NCBI GenBank assembly: GCA_903824665.1
Contig: CAIJXT010000003.1
Coordinates: 1-64,000, forward strand
Length of the DNA stretch: 64,000 bases
Reading direction: 5' to 3'
Origin: an uncultured Bacteroidota bacterium
GTDB lineage: Bacteria > Bacteroidota > Bacteroidia > Chitinophagales > Chitinophagaceae
The notes below the pieces were generated by a model. That model worked only from the letters and a program-made list of their open reading frames with translations. It did not search any database and was not told where the DNA came from. Below are positions 52,167 through 61,139 of the stretch, one piece after another; position 1 is the stretch's first letter; each line of letters opens with the position of its first letter. Made by a program: the position numbers and the translations under genes.

Positions 52167-53771
52167 ATGAAAAAGGCCATAAACATCGCTCTGATTCTGT
52201 ATTTAGTGGCAGCATTTGTCGCTGTGTATTTTTTCTTCCTGAAGTGGGAGACTAAAACCGTTTACGGCGACGATTTGTTTTTGTTCAAGAGTTATTTTGC
52301 CTCAGAAAGTTTTGCCGAAAAATTTGAAATCACTTTTTCGTCAGACAAATTCCGCCCAGTATTCGGAGTTATTTTCAGTAATGTAGTGGGATGGTTTCAG
52401 AATGACAGCCACTCCTACTTTCTGCTGAACACTTGTATACACGCAATAAATACGTTATTGTTCATGCTGGTGGTGAACATAGTGCTGGAGTCGTACTTGT
52501 TGGCATTTCTGTTCAGCCTTGCTTTTTCACTATCCCGGTTCTTTTATTTTTTCATGGGGCAGCTACTTGTTGGTGGTATGCTGGAAGGTGTTGCTCTGTC
52601 TTTTTTCTTACTGGTTTTGTACCACACAACAATTGTTCTTTGGCGAAAAGACCTAAAACCGGAAAAAGTATCCCAACACTTACTATTGGGTTTGGTGTTT
52701 GCCAACCTGTGTATCTATAGCCATGAAAGGTATATTGGCACTTTTGCTTTTATACTGATGGTGGCATTTTACTGCTTTTGGACCGGCAATTTGAAAAAGA
52801 AAGAAGCGGTGCTGGTATCGGCGCTGGCTGTTGCATCGGTAGCCTTCAATGTGTATGTGAAAGTTGGCTTATTCCATATTCCGTTTCTGGTGGGTACGGG
52901 CAAAACAATGATTGCGTTTTCTTTAGCCCGCTCCCTAGGCTTCCTTGCCGACGGAATGTTGTCTATTCTGCAAATCAATTCCGGCCCGGAATATCTGGTT
53001 GGCATTCAATATGCAGCCCTGCCCCTTCGGGAAAAGATGTTGGTGATCACAACATGCCTCGTATCGGTTGTTTTGCCAATAATAGCCCCGATAACGGGCC
53101 TCAAAAAGGCAGTAATCACGGAACAAAACGGAGACCCATTAGTATTGGAAAGGGGTGGTTACCGCCCCCGAAAACTAACAGTTTTATTTTTCCTTTTCGT
53201 TCTTTTATGCTTGTTAATGATACCAGCTGTGTCAACTATACGTCTTGAACAGCGCTGGCTAACCGGGCCGTTAAGTGTTTTTATGTTGTTACTGGCGTTT
53301 TCGATCGAAACGGTGTTTCACCAACGGACGAAACTGAAGTACCTGATTATCATTGCCCTTGCATGTGGTATGCTGTGGACGAACTACAGCTATCTGGACA
53401 TTGGTCTGAAAAACACATACATGTTTGATTCGGAAAGAACTGCCAAACTGTTTAAAGACGCACAGGACAACAACATTATCCGCAAGAGCACGAAAAAGCT
53501 CTACCTATGGGCCGGCAATCGGGATCAGAATATGGAGAACGGGAATACCTGGGTTTTAGACAGCGGGTATCTCTTCAGGTTTTATGGCGGAACAGAAAAA
53601 CAGATATTTTATGCTGATTCAATTTTCACAAAGACAGACAGCACCTGTTACTTTTCGTTTCCCGGGTTTGATACAACAACCGATCAGATCATCCTTTGGG
53701 CACCCGTACTCAAAGATCTGACTAGTGAGTTTATGAAAGATTCCCTGAAAGGTTTTAATGCATCAAAATAA
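52167..53771 (+). CDS. Polytopic membrane protein, GT-C-like (paralogue A)
   Basis: A 534-aa protein with about eleven hydrophobic helices. The ATG giving MKKAINIALIL is preferred; a GTG 8 codons upstream is possible. After the first helix an external loop carries TKTVYGDDLFLFKSYF, and later KFRPVFGVIF and CIYSHERYIGTF. An acidic pair in the first loop is typical of GT-C glycosyltransferases, which use polyprenyl-linked sugars, so such a role is inferred. The C-terminal ~120 residues form a soluble domain. It is homologous to the convergent gene at 53829-55490. Confidence 0.75.
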   Translation: MKKAINIALILYLVAAFVAVYFFFLKWETKTVYGDDLFLFKSYFASESFAEKFEITFSSDKFRPVFGVIFSNVVGWFQNDSHSYFLLNTCIHAINTLLFMLVVNIVLESYLLAFLFSLAFSLSRFFYFFMGQLLVGGMLEGVALSFFLLVLYHTTIVLWRKDLKPEKVSQHLLLGLVFANLCIYSHERYIGTFAFILMVAFYCFWTGNLKKKEAVLVSALAVASVAFNVYVKVGLFHIPFLVGTGKTMIAFSLARSLGFLADGMLSILQINSGPEYLVGIQYAALPLREKMLVITTCLVSVVLPIIAPITGLKKAVITEQNGDPLVLERGGYRPRKLTVLFFLFVLLCLLMIPAVSTIRLEQRWLTGPLSVFMLLLAFSIETVFHQRTKLKYLIIIALACGMLWTNYSYLDIGLKNTYMFDSERTAKLFKDAQDNNIIRKSTKKLYLWAGNRDQNMENGNTWVLDSGYLFRFYGGTEKQIFYADSIFTKTDSTCYFSFPGFDTTTDQIILWAPVLKDLTSEFMKDSLKGFNASK

Positions 53772-53828
53772 CCACAAATGTAGCACCACTACCACAGTGT
53801 ATCTCAAATACATCCACAAACAAACAGC

Positions 53829-55490
53829 TTATTTTTTTAGCGTGTCAATAAATGTTCTCAAAGTGTCTGTGAGGTACCCCAGAGTAATATCCTGAATAGT
53901 GTATCTGAACGCATCCCCGTTATTCTCAATATTGAGGAAAATGACTTGTGAGTTCTTCTTATCAAATCCTGCCAATGCGTAATTATAAGCCGAATCCGTT
54001 TTTTGGTAAAGAGAATCGAGGTATACCATGTTCTTGTTTGCTCCCTGGTAAATGACAAACAAATTTCCACCGCCAATCACCCAGCCGATTTCGCGCTCCC
54101 GGTCGGGGTTGCGATGCTTCTCCCAAATGTACAAATTAGTTGCCTCAGGTCGTATTACTCCGGTCTCCATAGCATCGTGAAACGCAATGGCCGCATTATC
54201 GGTACTGGAATAGTATAGGTTCTTTGTACCCTGCAGATAATGATAATCGTTGAACGTACAAACCAGTACCACTACCATGAGCGCAGTAGCCCTTAAAAGC
54301 TGCCTGTCTAAGAAAATAGCCTTGGCTGCTATTGCTACAATAATAACAAGAATACAGAATGGGGCCAATAAAAAACGCTGCTCAACCCTGATCGTAACGA
54401 TTGCCGGAATCAACAGCAAAAGAAATAATCCGGAAAGGAAAAAAGCAATAACTCCATTTCTGATGGAGGGGTTGTTTTGCAGGTCAGCAACGTATCCTGT
54501 GAAGGAACCCGAGCCATTCTCCCGTCTGCGGAAATGCCTGACTGACGCAGCAGCAAATGCAAACAAGAGCCCTACAATAGCTACCACCAACAGCGCAACA
54601 GCCACCATGACAGTTTTCTGGGTAAGAGGTTGTAGAGCGGCATAAGGCATGCCGCAGATGTAAGATGGACCAGTATTGACCTGAAATATGGAATATATTG
54701 CCTCGCCAAAAAATGTCTTGATGCTGGGAATAGAGAATTCAATATTTGCGCCTCCAGTGCCCTGCATTACTGCTACATGAAAAACGTTTTTCTTCAGAAA
54801 AAAATTGAGATAAACAGACAGGGAAGACAATGTAGCAAGCCCTATCCGCGCGAGTATCGTGAGTCGCAACCAGGGAAAAAACAAAGCAACACCTGCTATA
54901 AAAGCCAGTACAACCATATATCGCTCATGGGTATACATGGACAAATTAGCGAACAGAATACTCCATAATACCGCCGATGACTGCCGCTTGTCTGGCTCAG
55001 TTTTTTCTTCTGTCATTATTTTCATAAGGAACAAAACAGATACAAGGCTAAACACGAGTGCTATGCCCTCCATAAGGCCACCGATGAACAATTGCGTAGC
55101 AGCATAATAAGAAAAACGGGACAGCGGCAGCAGCAATGCCAATGTTAGGGACAGCAAAGGAGCCTTGAGTATGTAATTGATAATTCTTGCAAAAACGTAG
55201 GTATTTAAGGCTAGCATCAGCACATTGAAAATATAATATGCATAAATCTGCTTTTTGAATGTACCAAGCATGAGGTGCAGCGCGAGATCTCGGACGGGGC
55301 GAAATTGCTGATATAACCTTGACAGGTTTAACTTGTCCCAGGTGTTGGTCTGGGCAAAGTATGTCATATAGGAGGCTATGTCGTCGCTGTAAATTGAAGT
55401 AGCCCGGTATTTCAGAAAATAAATAAAGATGATTACCGGGATCAGCAGCAGGTAACCAACCAGAAAATATTTTAAATATTTATTATTCAT
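53829..55490 (-). CDS. Polytopic membrane protein, GT-C-like (paralogue B)
   Basis: A 553-aa paralogue of the protein at 52167-53771, on the opposite strand and convergent with it. Shared marks are ATSIYSDDIASYMTYF in the first external loop, QFRPVRDLALHL, SMYTHERYMVVL and the soluble C-terminal domain ending with VIFLNIENNGDAF. The DD pair and the THERY/SHERY motif are the most conserved points. GT-C activity is inferred, not shown. It has a TACCTTTG promoter box at 55521-55514. Confidence 0.75.
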   Translation of the reverse strand: MNNKYLKYFLVGYLLLIPVIIFIYFLKYRATSIYSDDIASYMTYFAQTNTWDKLNLSRLYQQFRPVRDLALHLMLGTFKKQIYAYYIFNVLMLALNTYVFARIINYILKAPLLSLTLALLLPLSRFSYYAATQLFIGGLMEGIALVFSLVSVLFLMKIMTEEKTEPDKRQSSAVLWSILFANLSMYTHERYMVVLAFIAGVALFFPWLRLTILARIGLATLSSLSVYLNFFLKKNVFHVAVMQGTGGANIEFSIPSIKTFFGEAIYSIFQVNTGPSYICGMPYAALQPLTQKTVMVAVALLVVAIVGLLFAFAAASVRHFRRRENGSGSFTGYVADLQNNPSIRNGVIAFFLSGLFLLLLIPAIVTIRVEQRFLLAPFCILVIIVAIAAKAIFLDRQLLRATALMVVVLVCTFNDYHYLQGTKNLYYSSTDNAAIAFHDAMETGVIRPEATNLYIWEKHRNPDREREIGWVIGGGNLFVIYQGANKNMVYLDSLYQKTDSAYNYALAGFDKKNSQVIFLNIENNGDAFRYTIQDITLGYLTDTLRTFIDTLKK

Positions 55491-55513
55491 AATTTTGTAT
55501 GTGTAGGGACCGG

Positions 55514-55521
55514 CAAAGGTA
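55514..55521 (-). promoter_or_regulatory. Predicted -7 box of paralogue B
   Basis: Minus-strand TACCTTTG matches TAnnTTTG, 23 bp before the start codon at 55490. Upstream is A/T-rich; no clear -33 TTTG. Confidence 0.4.
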
Positions 55522-55696
55522 GTTGAATTTTATTTATTTACTAATGTGTTTCTAAAAATCGGATAATGATTTCAACATCCAAAAATCAGATCGTTCTATG
55601 TGGGTAAATCTCCGACCTACATACGATCAGAAATAACAAGTAAAACCTGGCATGAACATTGGATGAATATCAGAAATCACAATTGGAACCTATACC

Positions 55697-56251
55697 ATGG
55701 AAATCAGGACTATTTTTTTGATTGCGGCGGCACAAACTGCATTTCTGCACTCTTGTAAAAAACAGGACAATACAGCTTATATAAATCCGGAACTAAAGAA
55801 ACACTTCAACTTTAAGGAAGGAAGTTATTGGATATACAGAGATTCGCTGACGGGAAGCATGGATACATTCACCGTTTATAACAATATAACCACAATCACA
55901 GAACGAGATCCTTACCGTAGCGAGACTCTAATCGAAATTCAAAGAATAGAGTTAAGGTGTAGCAAAGATCCAGATATTCTTAGCGGATATTTTAGCTTGA
56001 TGAATAATTCTGCAACGTATATCTTCCCTCATTTTAAGTATGGCACTGGCGTAAATTACGAGTATTTTTCTGACCCGACACGACTTATGATACACTCATC
56101 AAATGGTATCTCTTTTGATAGTGTAGTGCAAATAACGCCAGACAGCAGTACATTTTATATAAAAAAAGATATCGGGTTCGTCAAGCTAAGGCTAATGAAA
56201 GACACGATAAGAAAAGTATGGGAACTACAGCAATGGAAAATTGTTCAATGA
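55697..56251 (+). CDS. Small secreted lipoprotein of unknown function
   Basis: A 184-aa protein with lipoprotein signal: MEIRTIFLIAAAQTAFLHSCKK, lipobox FLHSC. The mature part starts NTAYINPELKKHFNFKEGSYWIYRDSLTGSMDTFTVYNN, a pattern shared in outline with the lipoprotein at 1532-2272, and continues as a beta-rich domain with KKDIGFVKLRL near the end. It sits inside the polysaccharide locus between paralogue B and the methyltransferase but is transcribed alone. Codon use is more A/T-rich than its neighbours. Function unknown. Confidence 0.65.
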   Translation: MEIRTIFLIAAAQTAFLHSCKKQDNTAYINPELKKHFNFKEGSYWIYRDSLTGSMDTFTVYNNITTITERDPYRSETLIEIQRIELRCSKDPDILSGYFSLMNNSATYIFPHFKYGTGVNYEYFSDPTRLMIHSSNGISFDSVVQITPDSSTFYIKKDIGFVKLRLMKDTIRKVWELQQWKIVQ

Positions 56252-56292
56252 CGAAACGATTTTTCTGAAATATTTTTTTTCACTGCAACACA

Positions 56293-57138
56293 CTACTTTA
56301 TCGCACAAAACACCAGTTGATCGCCGTTGTAATAGCCGAGCGAATCGGACCAATAAGTGAGTGCGTAGGCATCGGAGAAGCCTATGGCACGCAGGCGGTC
56401 GAACAGCTCCCAGCCAAAATACTGAAAGCAAAGAATGCCTCCGTCCGGGTTTACCGGATCGCCATGATACTCTGGTGGCAGTATATTGGTAACGGTACCA
56501 TCTGGTGCCATAGTCGCTCTGATGATGTTGGCATAATCGTTCATAGCAAAAGGGACGGTCCAGAAGAGTGCGCCACCGGGTTTCAATACTCTGAAACTTT
56601 CTCTGAATGCAGCATCGAAATCGGGAATATGCTCCAGGCAATCGAAACTGAGGTAACAGTCGAGCGAGTTGTCGGCAAATGATAAGTTAGTAGCATCTTC
56701 GTGCCTGATACCGGCAGTATTGACGAATGCCGGAGAAACGGCAGGGCCGAGAAACTCGCTGCCTATCATGGCAGGGTATTTTGCCTTGAGGAAGCTATAC
56801 AGAGGAGTAAGCTGCTCGGCTATATAAATGTTGCTTTGTGGTGTAAGGTCGAGCTCGAAGTCGATAAAGTGCACAGCGGCCCGCAAGCGGTTGTTGAGGT
56901 TGGTAACTGGGCATAGCACGCGCTCGCGCCAGTTGATGTTCACCCCATTCCCGTAGAGGTAGTCAACCAGAAAATCGACCTCACATTGGGCAGGATAAGA
57001 AAACCCCTTTACCCTAAACTCGCGACCGTTGTTTTTCTCGAGGTTTTCCTCCAGTTTTCTGATCTTGTTGTAAATACGCTCGTTGCTCTTTTTGTGTTGC
57101 TGGTATTCCTGCAGATTGCGAAGGCGGGCTGTGATCAT
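56293..57138 (-). CDS. SAM-dependent class I methyltransferase
   Basis: A 281-aa protein. I chose the ATG at 57138 (MITARLRNLQEYQQHKKS); 13 further in-frame codons upstream are possible. An N-terminal coiled helix is followed by a Cys-containing segment (FSYPAQCEVDFLVDY). The methyltransferase core carries LSFADNSLDCYLSFDCLEHIPDFDAAFRESFRVLKPGGALFWTVPF, the motif IV/post-II region of Methyltransf_11-type enzymes. The glycine-rich motif I is weak. It lies 45 bp downstream of the glycosyltransferase at 57184 and probably methylates a sugar or caps the glycan. Confidence 0.8.
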   Translation of the reverse strand: MITARLRNLQEYQQHKKSNERIYNKIRKLEENLEKNNGREFRVKGFSYPAQCEVDFLVDYLYGNGVNINWRERVLCPVTNLNNRLRAAVHFIDFELDLTPQSNIYIAEQLTPLYSFLKAKYPAMIGSEFLGPAVSPAFVNTAGIRHEDATNLSFADNSLDCYLSFDCLEHIPDFDAAFRESFRVLKPGGALFWTVPFAMNDYANIIRATMAPDGTVTNILPPEYHGDPVNPDGGILCFQYFGWELFDRLRAIGFSDAYALTYWSDSLGYYNGDQLVFCAIK

Positions 57139-57183
57139 AAAAACTGTTTGAAGGTGTGTTGTTTGATATAATGACACTCAAAA

Positions 57184-59358
57184 TCAGGCGTTGAGCTTTT
57201 CCTTTTTTTCCACTGGCTTACGGCGTTTGGGTGGCAGGCTCAATATCTGATTGAGCGTCTGCTTCATAATGCCTTTGTTGAAGTTGTGGGCTACATAACT
57301 GCGCCCATAGGCCGACAGCATCTCCCAGCGGGCTTTGTCGTTGTAGGTGCGCAAAATTGCCTGTATCATTTCCTCTGCACTGTTGCAGCCTTTGTATGGG
57401 AAATCTTCATCCTTGGGTATTCCCTCGAACGCGATGAATGTACCCACGAGCGGCATTCCTTTGGACATTGCTTCTATTACCTTACCCTTTACACCGGCAC
57501 CTACTCTCAGCGGCACTACCGACAATCTGGTTTTATTGTACAGTATGTCGAGATTTTCGACCGATATGTTGGATTCAATATTCAGCAATTTGAATTGCTT
57601 TTTGTATTCAAAAATGAAGGATGGCACATTGGAGCCCGTGATGGTCATGGGTATGCCTTCATTGTGCAGCGCAGGATAGATCTCGTTGAGGAACCACCGC
57701 ATAGCATCCTGATTGGGCGTGTGATTGAAACCGCCTATAAAGAAAATACCTTCTCTGCCTTCAAATGGTGCCACATCGTCGGCAACATCGAAGTAGTAAG
57801 GGGGAATGTAATGAAGGGGCTGCGATACGTATGTTTTCAGAAACTCCATCTCCTCGTAACTGATGACGAGTGAATGGTCGGCCTGCTCATACATGAAATC
57901 TTCCTCTGCCTTTGTGGTTTTGGCACGAAGATCGAAAGCTACATCGCGATTGAGGCTGGTCTCCTGGTCTATGCGCAGGTAACCGAGATCGTGGCCGTAG
58001 TAGATGATATTTCCACAGAAGCCGTTGTTGCGCAGCAGTATCATGTAAGGTATGCACGTGTGCGACCTGCTGAGGAGCACTGCATGGAAATAATGCATGT
58101 TTGCCAGGAGGTAATCGTGGCGTTCGCCCCATATTACCTCTATCCCTTTTCGCTGCAGCATGGCTTTATATATCTGCAACGAGTTGGGGTTGGTGGTCCA
58201 GAAAACCACGCGATAGCCGAGACCCAATACGGTATCTACAAAATTGCTGATTGTACGCGAGCCGGCGTCTTTGTCGACCATTGGTATGTCGTGGTCAATG
58301 ACCAGAACATGCTTATACGGACGGCTGCGGTCACGCTCCAGAAAAACGTCCTGTCCTCTCCTGGATTTCTTGTCGAGTTCTGCACGCCACTTGTCTACAA
58401 ACTTGTTGTGGTTGACAATCTGGTATTTTTTTACGCCCTTGCTTACATCTTTGCCGTGCGAAATGCCTTCGTAATGCACTACAACAGAGAATGGATTGTA
58501 GTATACCCGGTAGCCGTGTTTACGTACCTCGAAGCACAGGTCGCTGTCTTCGTTGTAAGCAGGAACATACCGTTCGTCGAAACCACCAATCTCGTCCCAA
58601 AGGCTTTTGAGAATCATCATTGATGCTCCGGAAACATAGTCAGATTCTTTGATGTAGTTGTATTCGGGATGGTGTGGGTTGGCGGTGTTGCCGTAATTCC
58701 ACGCAGTGCCATCCTGCCAAATGATACCGCCGGCTTCCTGCAGGCTGTCGTTGGGGTATATCAACTTTGAGCCTACAAGCCCTACATTCTGAAAATTCTC
58801 GAATACAGAAAGCAACTCGTACAACCAGTCGCGCTTTACGAGTGTATCGTTGTTGAGAAACAGGATATATTCGCCGCGTGCTTTTGAAGCAGCATTGTTG
58901 CAATTCTTGAGAAAGCCGAGGTTGACCGGATTGCTGATGATGATCAGATTCTGGATGTGGCGGCTGAGGAAAGAAATATCTTCAGAAGAGTTGTCGTTGG
59001 CTATGATTACTTCATAGTCGCTGTATTCATTATGCTCCAGTATGGATCTGATGCAATAATAAGTGTGTTCTACCTGATTGTAAATAGGTATTACAATTGA
59101 CACTTTGGGTGTAACAGTATAGGGGAGGATAATCTTAAGCTCTTTACTTTCTTTGCTCAGCGACATGATGGGGTCGTAGCCCGATTCCTTATCGTAGCCA
59201 GGGAAGAAATAATCGACTCTTAAATGAAGGAAACTTTGTATTCCAGTAACCAGTCCTTTCTGCTTAACTTCCTTCAGTAGCTCGGTAACGATGATGCCTT
59301 TGACCGGACTTTTGAAAAACTTAAGTATGTAGACAAAGTACTTTCTGATTTTTTTCAT
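57184..59358 (-). CDS. Two-domain glycosyltransferase (GT2-GT4)
   Basis: A 724-aa fusion. Domain 1 (~85-330) is a GT2 with KVSIVIPIYNQ, IIANDNSSED, LFLNNDTLV and YNEDSDLCFEV. Domain 2 (~348-724) is a GT4-like unit beginning HVLVIDHDIPMVDKDAGSRTISNF and containing FFIGGFNHTPNQDAMRWF and LRVGAGVKGKVIEAMSKGMPLVGT. These parts align in order with residues ~340-1000 of the 1000-aa protein at 49061, so the two genes share an ancestor and differ by one GT2 domain. The last ~20 residues are Lys-rich. Upstream of the methyltransferase gene and probably cotranscribed. Confidence 0.92.
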   Translation of the reverse strand: MKKIRKYFVYILKFFKSPVKGIIVTELLKEVKQKGLVTGIQSFLHLRVDYFFPGYDKESGYDPIMSLSKESKELKIILPYTVTPKVSIVIPIYNQVEHTYYCIRSILEHNEYSDYEVIIANDNSSEDISFLSRHIQNLIIISNPVNLGFLKNCNNAASKARGEYILFLNNDTLVKRDWLYELLSVFENFQNVGLVGSKLIYPNDSLQEAGGIIWQDGTAWNYGNTANPHHPEYNYIKESDYVSGASMMILKSLWDEIGGFDERYVPAYNEDSDLCFEVRKHGYRVYYNPFSVVVHYEGISHGKDVSKGVKKYQIVNHNKFVDKWRAELDKKSRRGQDVFLERDRSRPYKHVLVIDHDIPMVDKDAGSRTISNFVDTVLGLGYRVVFWTTNPNSLQIYKAMLQRKGIEVIWGERHDYLLANMHYFHAVLLSRSHTCIPYMILLRNNGFCGNIIYYGHDLGYLRIDQETSLNRDVAFDLRAKTTKAEEDFMYEQADHSLVISYEEMEFLKTYVSQPLHYIPPYYFDVADDVAPFEGREGIFFIGGFNHTPNQDAMRWFLNEIYPALHNEGIPMTITGSNVPSFIFEYKKQFKLLNIESNISVENLDILYNKTRLSVVPLRVGAGVKGKVIEAMSKGMPLVGTFIAFEGIPKDEDFPYKGCNSAEEMIQAILRTYNDKARWEMLSAYGRSYVAHNFNKGIMKQTLNQILSLPPKRRKPVEKKEKLNA

Positions 59359-59730
59359 GATAGAAATTTACATGATGGGTATACGTGTAAATTGCCGTTG
59401 TAATAAGGCAAGCAACTTCTCCCTGACAAATATTAATATTTTGGGTCAAAGGAATTTACAAAGTTAGTTTTTTTTTGTTTCTTTGCTCTGCAATAACAAA
59501 AATAAGAAATCCATATCGATTGTAAACTGAACTACAAGGCAATCGATCATCTGAGAATTGTGTAACAAAATATAGGAGCTCAGGGTTAAAAAAAGCGGGA
59601 TAAAAAGTAGTTTTAATCAGCCCTGGAGCGGGGAAATGAGTATTTGCAAATTTTTACCAAAAAAAACTGAAAGCCTTTAATAGTTTAGCACGATTTTTGC
59701 TGCAAGTAGTAAAATACCTTTTTGAATTTA
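59359..59730. other. A/T-rich divergent intergenic region
   Basis: 372 bp between the divergent glycosyltransferase and sugar-transferase genes. It must hold both promoters. GATTTTTG near 59692 differs from TAnnTTTG by one base and could serve the sugar transferase. Several T and A runs are present, but no gene, repeat or clear hairpin was seen. Confidence 0.5.
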
Positions 59731-60477
59731 ATGAAACAACAAACAACGTTGGATTTACCACTACCCAAGGTGCAGAATACAGCTATCCCGCAGACGGACA
59801 TGGCGAGCATACGTTATATGTTCCAGGAAATGAACCAACAATACCTGGAACATCAACCTGCACCTTACTATGTAGCTGTCAAACGCATCATGGATGTTTC
59901 GTTGTCAGCACTGTTCATTGTTGGTGTTATGTCGTGGCTTACCCCTATTCTTGCAATACTAATAAAACTTACTTCTAAGGGTCCGGTGTTCTTTGTTCAA
60001 AAACGTACCGGTTATATGGGTCTCGAATTTGACTGTTTCAAGTTCCGGACAATGTATGTAAATGATGAGGCTGATGTAAGGCAGGTATCGATCAATGATA
60101 ACAGGATAACGAAAATCGGAAAATTTCTGCGGGTTACGCACCTGGATGAGACACCACAATTTTTCAATGTGCTGTTGGGCGATATGAGCATTGTTGGTCC
60201 CCGTCCACACATGCTGTACCATACCAAGTACTACTCTGAGTGTATTCCTTACTACAACCTGCGTCTGGAAGTGCAGCCCGGAATGACCGGAATGGCCCAG
60301 ATAAAAGATTACATAGGGGAAATAAGTGTAGAAAGAGAATTGCGCAAGCGTATTCAGTGGGACATCTACTACATGAAAAACAGGAGCGTGTCGTTGGATA
60401 TCAATATACTGTTCACCACCATGATCTGCGTATTTGTAAAAGGGTACGAAATGATCACCGGTAAAAAGAGCAAATAA
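59731..60477 (+). CDS. Initiating polyprenyl-phosphate sugar-1-phosphate transferase (WcaJ/WbaP-like)
   Basis: A 248-aa monotopic membrane enzyme. I chose the ATG MKQQTTLDL; a TTG three codons upstream is unlikely. After ~50 residues comes KRIMDVSLSALFIVGVMSWLTPILAILIKLTSKGPVFFVQKRTGYMGLEFDCFKFRTM, the re-entrant helix and catalytic core start. Then LDETPQFFNVLLGDMSIVGPRPH with the DE pair, and VQPGMTGMAQI. It should transfer a sugar-1-phosphate to undecaprenyl phosphate, the first step of repeat-unit synthesis. It lacks the N-terminal four-helix domain of full-length WcaJ. It is followed by duplicated terminators. Confidence 0.94.
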   Translation: MKQQTTLDLPLPKVQNTAIPQTDMASIRYMFQEMNQQYLEHQPAPYYVAVKRIMDVSLSALFIVGVMSWLTPILAILIKLTSKGPVFFVQKRTGYMGLEFDCFKFRTMYVNDEADVRQVSINDNRITKIGKFLRVTHLDETPQFFNVLLGDMSIVGPRPHMLYHTKYYSECIPYYNLRLEVQPGMTGMAQIKDYIGEISVERELRKRIQWDIYYMKNRSVSLDINILFTTMICVFVKGYEMITGKKSK

Positions 60478-60480
60478 ATC

Positions 60481-60641
60481 CGGTACAAATCAAGACTAAA
60501 AAATGCATCATATTTAAAAGGCTACCTGCGGGTGGCCTTTTCTTTTTGCAGGCTACTACAACGGTACAAATCAAGACTAAAAATGCATCATATTTAAAAG
60601 GCTACCTGCGGGTGACCTTTTCTTTTTGCAGGCTACTACAA
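60481..60641 (+). repeat. Tandem 81/80-bp duplication carrying a terminator twice
   Basis: Unit 1 is 60481-60561 and unit 2 is 60562-60641. They differ by one A in a run and one base in the hairpin. Each has AAAAGGCTACC-TGCG-GGTGGCCTTTT followed by CTTTTT, a Rho-independent terminator shape; in unit 2 the G-to-A change creates a C:A mismatch. The result is two terminators in series behind the sugar transferase gene. Confidence 0.85.
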
Positions 60642-60644
60642 CGG

Positions 60645-61058
60645 ACATTTCTATTGGCAACCGTTTCTCACCAGTCCTAAAATAAGCTTATTGGATCAGC
60701 ACAGGATGAGGAATACGGAACGAGCTGGGTAAGTTGCGCTATCTGAATGGTAGTACACAGGGAACTATGCGGCAATTGCTGCGATTCTATGCTTATAAGC
60801 GGATAAGGGTAGTATCGGTTAGTAGAGTCATTGAATACCATACAATTAGCAGGGCAAATCTGGCCAATCCACGACAGGCAACATCTTTATTCCAGCGAAT
60901 GCATGCGGTATCTCTTGCCCTTTCGCTGCACTGTACGTCACCAATACTGCTTTGTATGCGAACAATCTGAGGTATGGCAAATACAGCTTCAGTAAATGTG
61001 GCTAAAACCAAATGAATGCGGCTGAAACCAGCAAAAAAGGTATTGCCTTCAACAATAA
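60645..61058. other. Non-coding stretch, nothing recognised
   Basis: 414 bp between the duplicated terminators and the next hairpin. The longest open frame (60734-60970) has no homology pattern, odd composition and no start context, so it is not called. No promoter box for the minus-strand gene is expected here, because that gene ends at 61140. Confidence 0.5.
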
Positions 61059-61098
61059 TAAAATGAAACAGCCGGCAAAAGCCGGCTGTTTCATTTTA
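61059..61098. terminator. Strong bidirectional terminator
   Basis: An 18-bp perfect stem (61059-61076 and 61081-61098) closed by loop AAAA, core GAAACAGCCGGC. A- and T-runs flank the core. It lies 42 bp past the stop of the repeat protein at 61140. Confidence 0.9.
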
Positions 61099-61139
61099 TA
61101 GATTTCAAAGTTGCTCCATATTAAGAGCTACTCTGCAGA

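Noticed and set aside
50576-52186. Long antisense open frame opposite the 1000-aa glycosyltransferase
   Set aside because: It is the shadow of a real gene with strong motifs; its own translation is Cys/His/Tyr-rich with no domain.
60734-60970. A 78-aa open frame in the intergenic region
   Set aside because: No recognisable domain, no start context and a composition unlike the neighbours.
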